Assembly (NCBI GenBank): GCA_035294725.1 | Contig: DATGKK010000094.1 | Span: 1 to 49,696 of the forward strand | DNA: 49,696 bases | Direction: 5' to 3' | Origin: DATGKK01 sp035294725 | Lineage (GTDB): Bacteria > Actinomycetota > Acidimicrobiia > Acidimicrobiales > Bog-793 | Shown here: positions 41,617-49,219 of the stretch, one piece after another | Numbering within the stretch: position 1 is the first letter of the stretch | Layout of the letters: each line of letters opens with the position of its first letter | Position numbers and translations under genes: made by a program | Notes under the pieces: model-generated | Told to the model about the DNA's origin: nothing | What the model saw: only the letters and a program-made list of their open reading frames with translations | Database searches by the model: none

Positions 41617-43020
41617 CTAGTTGTCCGAGAACCCGGTGCCCGACCGGGCGACGGGCGGGACGGCCGGCTCCCCTGCGCCGGCGGGGTGGCCGGCGACGGG
41701 CTGCTGGCCCGAGACGAGCCGCTGGAACATCTGGTACCGGTCATCCGCGTGGTCGACCCAGCTCTCCGCGGGCTCGATCCGCCGCCCGACCCGGGCCCAC
41801 GCCGTCGCAGCATCGAACCCGGACTCGAGACCAGCCGACATGCGGGCGACGTAGGCGGCGCCGAGAGCACCGCACTCAGGCACGGCGGCGACGTCGACGG
41901 GAAGGCGCGTGCAGTCGGCGAGGGCCTGGAGCCACTCGGCCCGGCTCGTGCCGCCGCCGGTGGCGACGACCCGGCGGGCGGGGATGCCGGCGAGATCGAT
42001 GTGCTGGCGCACGACGAAACCGGCCGCCTCGAAGGCCGCCCTCCGCACCTGTGGGCGGTCGTGGGAGAGCTCGAGCCCGATGAGCGACGCCCGCAGGGCC
42101 GTGTCGTGCAGGGGGGTGCGCTCGCCGCGGGGGTAGGGCGCCCATACCGGGATGCTCGCCGGGTTGGTCTGGCCCGGCGCCGACCCGGTGAACTTGGTCG
42201 CCCAGTCGAGGAACATCCCCCCTGCGTTGCTCGCCCCGCCGATGAGGGTCCGGCCAGCGACGGTGTGCGGCACGGTCCACAGGCCCGGCACCTCCTTCCA
42301 CTCGTCGGTCACCACCCAGATGACGAGCGTCGTGCCGCAGATGACGAGGACGTCGCCGATCTCGACGGCGCCGGCCACGATCTGCTCGGCGAGGGTGTCG
42401 ACGATGCCGGAGGCGAGCACTGCGGAGCCGACCTTGCCGATCGGCTCTGCGATCCCGGCGACCTCGGGAAGGTTCTCTGGGAGGCACCCCGCCTCGGCGC
42501 AGTAGCGCACGTCCCAGCTGCTCCCGTCGAACAGCGGCGACATCGCGATCGCCGTCGTGACGTCGATGGCGCCGGGCCCCCCGAGGGACCGGTTCGCCAC
42601 GGCCTGGACGGGCCAGTACGCGCTCGCCGAGGGCTCGGCCGCGACCAGGTGGCGGAGCAGCTCTGGAGCCCGGCCGACCGGCATGGTGGAGAGCTCGGCA
42701 GGGACGGTGCCGCGGGTGTCGCCGTAGAGGAGACCGGCCGAGACCGGCCTGCCTCGCCCGTCCACGGCCGCGAGCGACGGCACCAGCCCCGCCACGCAGA
42801 TGGCGGTCGGCTCGGCGACACCGAGGCGGGAGAGGTCGGTCATGACCCGGCGGGGCGCGAGCCACCAGGCGCGGCGGGCGTCGTGCTCCATCCGCTCGGA
42901 GGTGGGAAAGCCGATCCGGTTCGCCAGCTTGCGCCGGGCGACCACCGTCCCGTCCGGCCGCGCCACCACGGCCTTCAGCGAGCTCGTCCCGATGTCGATG
43001 CCGAGCGTGAGGTCCTTCAC
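41617..43020 (-). CDS. FGGY family carbohydrate kinase
   Basis: A 467-residue sugar kinase resembling xylulokinase and related pentulose kinases. The phosphate-1 segment is LGIDIGTSSLKAVVARPDG. The C-terminal adenosine/phosphate segment is RRVVATGGGTSRAEWLQALAD, with GALGAAYVA at the end. It differs from GlpK, also in this window, in both signatures. GTG 43020 has GAGGAGG 5 bp upstream; the frame above that is low-complexity. The sugar is unknown. The gene is divergent from the D-threonine-aldolase-like gene with a 59-bp gap, so they may be co-regulated. Confidence 0.88.
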   Translation of the reverse strand: MKDLTLGIDIGTSSLKAVVARPDGTVVARRKLANRIGFPTSERMEHDARRAWWLAPRRVMTDLSRLGVAEPTAICVAGLVPSLAAVDGRGRPVSAGLLYGDTRGTVPAELSTMPVGRAPELLRHLVAAEPSASAYWPVQAVANRSLGGPGAIDVTTAIAMSPLFDGSSWDVRYCAEAGCLPENLPEVAGIAEPIGKVGSAVLASGIVDTLAEQIVAGAVEIGDVLVICGTTLVIWVVTDEWKEVPGLWTVPHTVAGRTLIGGASNAGGMFLDWATKFTGSAPGQTNPASIPVWAPYPRGERTPLHDTALRASLIGLELSHDRPQVRRAAFEAAGFVVRQHIDLAGIPARRVVATGGGTSRAEWLQALADCTRLPVDVAAVPECGALGAAYVARMSAGLESGFDAATAWARVGRRIEPAESWVDHADDRYQMFQRLVSGQQPVAGHPAGAGEPAVPPVARSGTGFSDN

Positions 43021-43079
43021 GTGCGCCTCCTCGCGCCCCTCGTCCCCGGCCAGCACGCTACTGCGGATACCTTCTCCCG

Positions 43080-44114
43080 ATGCTCCTCGGCGACCTGCTC
43101 GCAACGTGGACGACACCGCTGGTCGCGATCGATCGGCACGCCCTCGAGCACAACCTCGCCACGATGTCGGCCGCCCTCCCGGGAGCTCGCCTCCGGCCGC
43201 ACGTGAAAGCCCACAAGTGCACCTCGCTCGCCAGGCTCCAGCTCGAGCACGGCCACGGGGCGTTCACCTGCGCCACGATCCGCGAATGCGAGGGCATGGC
43301 CGCGGCGGGGCTCGGGGGCGACCTCCTTCTCGCGAACGAGGTGCTCGATGCGCGCCGGCTCGGCGCCCTCGTGGCCGAGGGTCACCGGGTGACCGTCGCC
43401 GTCGACTCGGCGGAGACGATCGCGGCGGCCGCGTCGGGGGGCGTGCGCGAGGTGCTTGTCGACGTCAACGTCGGGCTCCCGCGCTGCGGCTGCCGGCCGG
43501 AGGACGCCGGGCGCCTCGCCGACCTCGCCCGCTCGAGCGGCCTCGAGGTGCGCGGCGTGATGGGCTACGAGGGCCACGCGGTAGGGCTCGCAGCCCGCGA
43601 CGAGCGGGAGCGGGTGTGCGCGGCGGCCATGGAGCTGCTCGTCCAGGCAGCCTCCGCCGTCGGGGGCGATCTCGTGTCGGGAGGCGGCACCGGGACCTAC
43701 GACCTCAACACCTGGGTCGACGAGGTGCAGGCCGGCACTTACGTCCTCATGGACACCGCCTACGGGCGGCTCGGCCTGCCCTTCGTCCAGGCAGTGTTCG
43801 TCGTCGCGACCGTCGTCTCCCGGTCGGAGGGCTACGCCGTCGCCGACTGCGGGCTGAAGAGCCTCGGCATGGACCACGGGCTCCCTTCGATCGAGGGTCA
43901 GCAGGTCTGGTTCTGCTCGGACGAGCACGTCACCTTCGCAGCCGGAGCACCGGTCGGCAGCCGCGTCCTCGTCGAGCCGGCGCATCTCGACCCGACCCTC
44001 GCCTACCACGAGCGGATCCACCTCGTCGAGGGGCTCCTCGACGCCCACCGAGCCGGTGCCCTCGACGAGGCCGAGGTCATCGAGGCCTGGCCGGTCGACC
44101 TACGGGGCTGGTGA
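43080..44114 (+). CDS. D-threonine aldolase-like PLP enzyme
   Basis: A 344-residue fold type III PLP enzyme (alanine racemase-like N domain plus C-terminal beta domain). Lys43 in RPHVKAHKC is the PLP lysine. The C-terminal metal site reads PAHLD, i.e. His302-x-Asp304. D-serine dehydratase of this group uses His-x-Cys with zinc, while D-threonine aldolase uses His-x-Asp with Mn2+ or a similar metal. The Asp therefore favours D-threonine or low-specificity D-3-hydroxy-amino-acid aldolase activity. ATG 43080 is standard. It overlaps the end of rdgB by 15 bp (convergent). Confidence 0.78.
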   Translation: MLLGDLLATWTTPLVAIDRHALEHNLATMSAALPGARLRPHVKAHKCTSLARLQLEHGHGAFTCATIRECEGMAAAGLGGDLLLANEVLDARRLGALVAEGHRVTVAVDSAETIAAAASGGVREVLVDVNVGLPRCGCRPEDAGRLADLARSSGLEVRGVMGYEGHAVGLAARDERERVCAAAMELLVQAASAVGGDLVSGGGTGTYDLNTWVDEVQAGTYVLMDTAYGRLGLPFVQAVFVVATVVSRSEGYAVADCGLKSLGMDHGLPSIEGQQVWFCSDEHVTFAAGAPVGSRVLVEPAHLDPTLAYHERIHLVEGLLDAHRAGALDEAEVIEAWPVDLRGW

Positions 44115-44735
44115 CGCCGCCGCCATCTCCTCGAGGCGGGTGGCGAGGAGGCGGAAGGCCCGGCCCCGGTGTGACAGGGCCTGCTTCTCGGCCGGGCTCA
44201 TCTCGGCGAACGTGCGCCCACCGCCCTCGTCGGGCACGAAGACGGGGTCGTAGCCGAAGCCGTTCCCACCCCGGGGAGCCCGGGCGATGACCCCGGCCAC
44301 CACACCCTCGGCGATGACCTCGGTGCCGTCGGGGAAGCGCGCGAGGGCCACGGTCGCAAAGCGGGCGGCCCGGTCCTCTCGCCCCTCGAGCACCGAGAGC
44401 AGCTTGGCGACGTTGTCGGCGTAGCTCGCGTGCGGGCCGGCGTAGCGCGCCGACCAGACGCCCGGAGCGCCGCCAAGGGCGTCGACGGCAAGGCCCGTGT
44501 CGTCGGCGACGGCGGCACAGCCCGTCGCCTCGCAGAGCGCCACGGCCTTCAGCCTGGCGTTCTCCACGAGCGTCGTTCCGGTCTCGTCCACCTCCGCCAC
44601 GTGCTCGGGCCGGGCGAGGAGCTCGACCCGGTCACCGAGCTCGGCGGTGAGGATCTCGCGCACCTCGGCGGCCTTGTCGGGGTTCGCCGTGGCCAGCACG
44701 AGCCTGAGCGGTCCCTCCGCCGGGACGGGGCTCAC
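44100..44735 (-). CDS. rdgB: XTP/dITP diphosphatase (RdgB/HAM1)
   Basis: A 211-residue nucleotide-pool-cleaning enzyme. It hydrolyses deaminated purine triphosphates such as XTP and dITP to monophosphates. Conserved segments are LVLATANPDKAAEV (T/S-x-N-x-x-K), ADDTGLAVDALGGAPGVWSARYAG and RGGNGFGYDPVFVPD, with AEMSPAEKQALSHRGRA at the C terminus. GTG 44735 overlaps the stop of rph by four bases. It follows rph and murI as in mycobacteria, a conserved chromosomal order. Confidence 0.93.
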   Translation of the reverse strand: MSPVPAEGPLRLVLATANPDKAAEVREILTAELGDRVELLARPEHVAEVDETGTTLVENARLKAVALCEATGCAAVADDTGLAVDALGGAPGVWSARYAGPHASYADNVAKLLSVLEGREDRAARFATVALARFPDGTEVIAEGVVAGVIARAPRGGNGFGYDPVFVPDEGGGRTFAEMSPAEKQALSHRGRAFRLLATRLEEMAAASPAP

Positions 44736-45490
44736 GGAACGGGGCGGGGATCGGGAGGGACCGCGACCATCTCCCGCTGGAGGGCGTGGAGCTCGGTGAT
44801 GCCGGCTTCGGCGAGGCGGAGCATCTCGTCGAGCTCGCTGCGGGTGAAGGCCATTCCCTCGGCCGTCCCCTGCACCTCGACGAAGCGTCCCGCCCCGGTC
44901 ATCACGACGTTCATGTCGACCTCGGCGGTCGAGTCCTCGGAGTAGTCGAGATCGAGCATCACGAGCGCTCCGACGACGCCGACCGAGACGGCGGCGCAGG
45001 TGTCCGTGAGCGGGTGAGAGGGGATCGAGCCCTGGGCCACGAGGCGGCTGCAGGCATCGTGCAGCGCCAGGTAGGCGCCGCAGATCGAGGCCGTCCGGGT
45101 GCCCCCGTCGGCCTGCAGCACGTCACAGTCGAGCACGATCTGGCGCTCGCCGAGCCTCACGAGGTCGCAGACCGCCCGCAGGGAGCGGCCGATCAGGCGC
45201 TGGATCTCGTGGGTCCGCCCCGATTGGCGCCCCTTTGCGGCCTCGCGGCTCACCCGCTCGCGGGACGATCCCGGGAGGAGCGAGTACTCGGCCGTCACCC
45301 AGCCCTTGCCGGTCCCGCGCATCCATCGCGGCACCTCCTCGTCGATGGAGGCCGTGCAGAGGACCCGGGTCCTGCCCATGGTGACGAGGATCGAGCCGGC
45401 GGCGAACTCCGTGTAGTCGCGCTCGAACGAGACAGGGCGCAGCTCGTCAGGGGCGCGGCCGTCCCTGCGTGCCATGGGGGCAGTGGTCAT
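44732..45490 (-). CDS. rph: RNase PH
   Basis: A 252-residue phosphorolytic 3'-to-5' exoribonuclease that trims tRNA 3' ends. The N terminus has RDGRAPDELRPVSFERDYTEFAAGS, the phosphate site region has GRQSGRTHEIQRLIGRSLRAV, and DADGG-like DVLQADGGTRTASICGAY supplies the catalytic Asp. ATG 45490 (MTTAPMARRDGRAPDEL) is given; ATG 45475 is a possible internal start. It overlaps rdgB at the 3' end. Confidence 0.95.
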   Translation of the reverse strand: MTTAPMARRDGRAPDELRPVSFERDYTEFAAGSILVTMGRTRVLCTASIDEEVPRWMRGTGKGWVTAEYSLLPGSSRERVSREAAKGRQSGRTHEIQRLIGRSLRAVCDLVRLGERQIVLDCDVLQADGGTRTASICGAYLALHDACSRLVAQGSIPSHPLTDTCAAVSVGVVGALVMLDLDYSEDSTAEVDMNVVMTGAGRFVEVQGTAEGMAFTRSELDEMLRLAEAGITELHALQREMVAVPPDPRPVP

Positions 45491-45535
45491 GACCCTGGTG
45501 TAGCACGGCACCACCGACGTCGGCGGCGGCGCAGG

Positions 45536-46354
45536 TCAGGACCCGAGCTCGACGCGCTCAGCCGTGAGCAGCTCGGGCCCGAGCAGGCGGCGGCCCATCT
45601 CGGCGAACCACCCGACGTCGCCCGAGGAGAGCCAGCGGTGGCGAGCCGGGACGCTCCCGCTGCGACCGAGGCCCTCCCGCTCGATGAGCGACCGGGTGTC
45701 GAAGGCCGTCTCGTCGGCTGAGGAGACAAGGACGACCTCCCGGCCCATCACGTCCCCGATCGTGCGGGCGAGGAACGGGTAGTGCGTGCACCCGAGGAGC
45801 AGGGTGTCCACCTCTGCCTCGCGAAGCGGGGCGAGGAGCCGCTCCGCCAGCACGTGCACCTGGTCGCTGTCGGTCTCGCCCCGCTCCACGAACTCGACGA
45901 AGCCCGGGCAGGCGGCGCAGGTCACCTCGACCTCCGGGGCGGTCTTCGCCGCCAGCTCCTGGTAGGCGCCCGATGAGATGGTGCCGACCGTCCCGATGAT
46001 GCCGACGCGGCCGTTGCGCGTCGCCTGGGCTGCCGCCCGCATGCCCGGGGCGAGCACCCCGACGACGGGCACGGGGAAGCGGTCTGCGATCTCGGTGAGG
46101 GCGACCGAGGCCGCCGTGTTGCACGCGACCACGAGGAGCTTGCAGCCCACCTTCGAGACGAGGTAGTCGGCGATCTCGAGCGCGAAGGAGCGGACCTGGT
46201 CGGGTGGGCGGGGGCCGTAGGGGTACCTCCCGGTGTCGCCGACGTAGACGAGATCCTCCCTGGGAAGGAGGTCGATGAGGGACCGGGCGACGCTGAGACC
46301 CCCGAAGCCGCTGTCGAAGACGCCGATCGGCCGGGACGTCTCGCTCGGGTCCAC
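45536..46354 (-). CDS. murI: Glutamate racemase
   Basis: A 272-residue cofactor-independent racemase that makes D-glutamate for peptidoglycan. The two catalytic Cys are in VVACNTAASVA and LLLGCTHYPFL, spaced as in MurI. The N terminus IGVFDSGFGGLSVARSL is diagnostic. It lies between cysM and rph, matching mycobacterial order apart from missing rhomboid and one other gene. The start ATG at 46354 is 8 bp from the cysM stop, so they are probably co-transcribed. Confidence 0.95.
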   Translation of the reverse strand: MDPSETSRPIGVFDSGFGGLSVARSLIDLLPREDLVYVGDTGRYPYGPRPPDQVRSFALEIADYLVSKVGCKLLVVACNTAASVALTEIADRFPVPVVGVLAPGMRAAAQATRNGRVGIIGTVGTISSGAYQELAAKTAPEVEVTCAACPGFVEFVERGETDSDQVHVLAERLLAPLREAEVDTLLLGCTHYPFLARTIGDVMGREVVLVSSADETAFDTRSLIEREGLGRSGSVPARHRWLSSGDVGWFAEMGRRLLGPELLTAERVELGS

Positions 46355-46362
46355 CGCCGGCG

Positions 46363-47310
46363 TCAGAAGTAGATCATCTTCTCTGCGCGCTCCACCACGG
46401 CGTCGATCTCACCTGTCCAGGCATTCGTGGAGAGGTACTTCCAGCCACCGTCGGCCGAGACGATGACGACGACGCCGGAGTCGATCGCCGAGGCGCACTT
46501 GGCGGCTCCCGCCATGGCGGCCCCTGTGGAGAGCCCGGCGAAGATCCCGACCTCGGTGAGCCGCCGCGTCCACAGGATCGAGTCACGCGGACCGACGACG
46601 GTCTTGCGGTCGAGCAGTCCCTCGCCGTCGGCCTCGACGAAGATGGGAGGGATGTAGCCGTCGTCGAGGTTGCGCAGCCCGTCGACCATCTCGCCCGAGG
46701 GCGGCTCGACCGCCCAGACCTGCACCGAGGGCTTGCGCTCTTTCAGGTAGGTGCCGACGCCGAGCAGCGTGCCGCTCGTGCCGAGCCCGGCCACGAAATG
46801 CGTGATCTCGGGGCAGTCGCGGAAGATCTCCGGCCCCGTGCCCTCGTAGTGAGCCCTCGGGTTGGCCGGGTTGGCGTACTGGTAGAGAAATACCCACTCC
46901 GGGTGCTCGGCGGCGATCCGGCGTGCCATGCGGACGGCGCCGTTCGAGCCCTCACTGCCGGGCGACTCGATGATCTCGGCGCCCCAGAGCTCGAGCAGCT
47001 GGCGTCGCTCGACCGAGACGTTCGAGGGGAGGACCACCTTCAAGCGGTACCCCTTCACCTTCGCGACCATGGCGAGCCCGATCCCCGTGTTGCCCGAGGA
47101 CGGCTCGATCAGCGTCGCCCCCGGGGTGAGGCGGCCCTCCTTCTCGGCCGCCTCGATCATGGCGAGCGCCGGCCGGTCCTTCACCGACCCCCCGGGGTTC
47201 TGGCCCTCGAGCTTGACGAGGATCTGGACCTCCGGGTTCGGGCTGAGCGACGAGACGTCGACGAGCGGCGTGTTGCCGATCAGATCGAGGACGCTCCCGT
47301 AGGCGGCCAT
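46363..47310 (-). CDS. cysM: CysM-type cysteine synthase (O-phosphoserine/CysO-dependent)
   Basis: A 315-residue fold type II PLP enzyme. The PLP lysine is in GGSVKDRPA, and the phosphate-binding loop is PSSGNTGIGLA. The substrate loop GTGPEIFRDCPEITHFVAGLGTSGTL and the C terminus ending in KMIYF resemble mycobacterial CysM. That enzyme uses O-phosphoserine plus thiocarboxylated CysO to make CysO-cysteine. The start ATG at 47310 overlaps the cysO stop by one base (TGATG). The neighbouring cysO and mec genes define this alternative cysteine pathway. Confidence 0.94.
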   Translation of the reverse strand: MAAYGSVLDLIGNTPLVDVSSLSPNPEVQILVKLEGQNPGGSVKDRPALAMIEAAEKEGRLTPGATLIEPSSGNTGIGLAMVAKVKGYRLKVVLPSNVSVERRQLLELWGAEIIESPGSEGSNGAVRMARRIAAEHPEWVFLYQYANPANPRAHYEGTGPEIFRDCPEITHFVAGLGTSGTLLGVGTYLKERKPSVQVWAVEPPSGEMVDGLRNLDDGYIPPIFVEADGEGLLDRKTVVGPRDSILWTRRLTEVGIFAGLSTGAAMAGAAKCASAIDSGVVVIVSADGGWKYLSTNAWTGEIDAVVERAEKMIYF

Positions 47311-47585
47311 CAGCCCCCGGCGACCGCCGGCAGGATCGAGACGACGTCGCCGTCGCTCACCTTCGTGTCGAGCTTGTCGAGGTACCGCACGTCGTCGTCG
47401 TTCACGTACACGTTGACGAAGCGGTGCAACGCGCCCTCGGCGGTGAGCAGCTGGCCCTGCACGGCCGGGTAGGCGCGCTGCAGGCTGCCCAGCACCTCGC
47501 CGATCGTGGTCCCGTCGACCGAGACGACGGACCGACCCTCGGCTGCAGGGCGCAGCAAGGTTGGCAGGCGGACTTGGACGGACAC
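47310..47585 (-). CDS. cysO: Sulfur-carrier protein CysO
   Basis: A 91-residue ubiquitin-like protein of the MoaD/ThiS family, ending in the required Gly-Gly (ILPAVAGG). The C-terminal glycine is thiocarboxylated and donates sulfur to CysM. The conserved middle is FVNVYVNDDDVRYLDKLDTKVSDGDVVS. GTG 47585 has GGAGG four bases upstream and is the preferred start. It lies between mec and cysM. Confidence 0.93.
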   Translation of the reverse strand: MSVQVRLPTLLRPAAEGRSVVSVDGTTIGEVLGSLQRAYPAVQGQLLTAEGALHRFVNVYVNDDDVRYLDKLDTKVSDGDVVSILPAVAGG

Positions 47586-47620
47586 AGCGCCTCCGAAAAG
47601 TTGACTGGAACGGTCAGATT

Positions 47621-48061
47621 CTACTTGTCGATGACAACGACCGGTTCCTCCCGGATGTTCCCGCCCTCGATCCGGTAGGAGCGGGTCGAGGGCAGCTCGT
47701 GGCGGAGCGAGACCAGCACGTAGTGCCAGGACGGGTCGGGTGCCTGCCCGACGTCGGTCGGAGAGGGCCAGGGATCGGTGTGCGTGTGGGAGTGGAACAC
47801 CCCGATGACGCAAAGGCCCCGCTCCTCGGCCGCCCGGTCGATGCGCAGGTGGGCCCTCGGGTCCACCTCGTAGACCTGGGCCGAGTGCGCGACGTTCTCG
47901 GCCGGATGGACCTCGACCACCGTGCCGGAGGCGGCGTCCCCGACGAGCAGGCCGCAGCCTTCCTCGGGATAGCAGCGCAGGCAGTGGGCGGCCATCTCGT
48001 CGAGGTGACGCCGCTCGAGGCGGAGCGCAGAGGATCCGAGCAGCTCGGCGGGGGCGCCCAT
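47621..48061 (-). CDS. mec: JAMM/MPN metallopeptidase Mec
   Basis: A 146-residue zinc peptidase of the JAMM (M67) family. The ligands are Glu in PEEGCGLLVG and the H-x-H...S-x2-D motif HSHTHTDPWPSPTD. By homology to the mycobacterial Mec protein it releases cysteine from CysO-cysteine and regenerates CysO. ATG 48061 is the start. It precedes cysO by 35 bp on the same strand, which fits a mec-cysO-cysM operon. It is divergent from smpB, 25 bp away. Confidence 0.93.
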   Translation of the reverse strand: MGAPAELLGSSALRLERRHLDEMAAHCLRCYPEEGCGLLVGDAASGTVVEVHPAENVAHSAQVYEVDPRAHLRIDRAAEERGLCVIGVFHSHTHTDPWPSPTDVGQAPDPSWHYVLVSLRHELPSTRSYRIEGGNIREEPVVVIDK

Positions 48062-48086
48062 CACGGCCACGGTAGCGTCGCGAGCC

Positions 48087-48599
48087 GTGCCGAAAAGAAA
48101 GAGCGGAGGTGGCCGCAAGGCGGGGGGTGGCTCTGCCGGCGGGATCACACGGGTGGCGCAGAACCGCCGCGCCCGGCACGACTACGAGATCCTCGAGACC
48201 TTCGAGTGCGGTCTCGCCCTGCGCGGCGCCGAGGTCAAGTCGCTCCGGGCGGGCCACATCTCGCTCCAGGACGCCTACGCCCGGATCGAGGGGGGTGAAG
48301 CCTGGCTCGTCGGCGCACACGTCGCGCCCTACGAGTACGGGGCGGGCTACGGCCGCTTCGAGCCCGACCGTGCCCGCAAGCTGCTGCTGCACCGGGAGGA
48401 GATCGACGAGCTGGCGGGCCAGGTCTCGAAGAAGTCCCTCACGCTCGTGCCGCTCTCGGTCTACTTCAAGAACGGCAGGGCGAAGGTGGAGATCGGCCTC
48501 GCCCGCGGCCGCCGCCTGTACGACAAGCGGCACGCCATCGCGGAGCGGGACGCCTCCCGGGAGGCCGAACGGGTCGTGAAGGAGCTGCAGTCGCGCTGA
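48087..48599 (+). CDS. smpB: SsrA-binding protein SmpB
   Basis: A 170-residue protein that delivers tmRNA to stalled ribosomes. The OB-fold core has NRRARHDYEILETFECGLALRGAEVKSLR, and the C-terminal tail has GLARGRRLYDKRHAIAERD, needed for decoding-site entry. The N-terminal ~20 residues are a Gly/Lys/Arg-rich extension. GTG 48087 is used. The tmRNA gene follows 113 bp downstream on the same strand. Confidence 0.96.
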   Translation: MPKRKSGGGRKAGGGSAGGITRVAQNRRARHDYEILETFECGLALRGAEVKSLRAGHISLQDAYARIEGGEAWLVGAHVAPYEYGAGYGRFEPDRARKLLLHREEIDELAGQVSKKSLTLVPLSVYFKNGRAKVEIGLARGRRLYDKRHAIAERDASREAERVVKELQSR

Positions 48600-48712
48600 G
48601 GGTGCAGCCCCCCGGTGGCCCATGCTCGGCGCCCGAGAGCCTGCGCCCTGGCCAACTCGAAGGCCCTCGGCGCACAGGTAGACTGCAGTGCGCAGATCAC
48701 TGCGCCAACCAA

Positions 48713-49060
48713 GGGGGTGACAGGCTTCGACTCCGGACGTCGAGGTGGGAGAAGCGAGCCGTGGTCTCCGGAGCCACGTTAAAGAGCCGGAACCAAATAC
48801 AAACGCCAAGCCTCAGCTTGCGCTTGCCGCCTAACTAGCGGCAACGTCCGTCCGGCCCCAGCCCTGCGGGTCGGGTTCGGGCGTCATCTTGCAGGGCTCA
48901 CCTGAGCGGCGTCGCTGACGCACCGCTCGGGGACACCTCCGTCAGCTGGGAGCCCGCCCGGTGCCGGTGGCGAGGCGGGCTCCGAGACCGATCGCCGGCT
49001 GCGCTCGGAGAAGTCCCATCGCTACACCGGAGGACGCGGGTTCAATTCCCGCCACCTCCA
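48713..49060 (+). ncRNA. ssrA: tmRNA (SsrA)
   Basis: A single-piece tmRNA of about 348 bases. The 5' GGGGGTG pairs with 3' CACCTCC (49053-49059), and the T-arm is GGGTTCAATTCCC near 49038-49051. The tag reading frame ends TAA at 48832. The preceding codons, AAT ACA AAC GCC AAG CCT CAG CTT GCG CTT GCC GCC (48796-48831), give NTNAKPQLALAA, with the usual C-terminal LALAA degradation signal. The exact resume codon is uncertain; CCA just before AAT is an alternative. CCA is not encoded at the 3' end. It restarts translation on stalled ribosomes with SmpB. Confidence 0.92.
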
Positions 49061-49091
49061 CCCGCCCGTATTTTGCTCCAACTCTCCTGGT

Positions 49092-49116
49092 AGAGGCCCT
49101 CACCATGAGGGCCTCT
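49092..49116 (+). terminator. tmRNA terminator hairpin
   Basis: AGAGGCCCTC (49092-49101) pairs perfectly with GAGGGCCTCT (49107-49116) around an ACCAT loop, giving a 10-bp GC-rich stem ~30 bp after the tmRNA. The downstream T-tract is weak (GTCGCGTC). It is the most likely end of the ssrA transcript. Confidence 0.6.
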
Positions 49117-49219
49117 GTCGCGTCAGGACACGCACAGGACACACCAGGACGCGCGAGCACCGGCTCGCCGCTGCCCACAGCGGGCATCAGTGACCACGCA
49201 CGGTGGCAGTCGGCGCGAG

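Noticed and set aside
41686..43206. A 506-codon open frame on the plus strand
   Set aside because: It is antisense to the FGGY kinase, with no motif of its own.
49122..49152. Three CAGGAC repeats spaced about 10 bp after the tmRNA terminator
   Set aside because: Too short and imperfect for a CRISPR or attachment site; no integrase or matching tmRNA 3' duplicate lies in the window.
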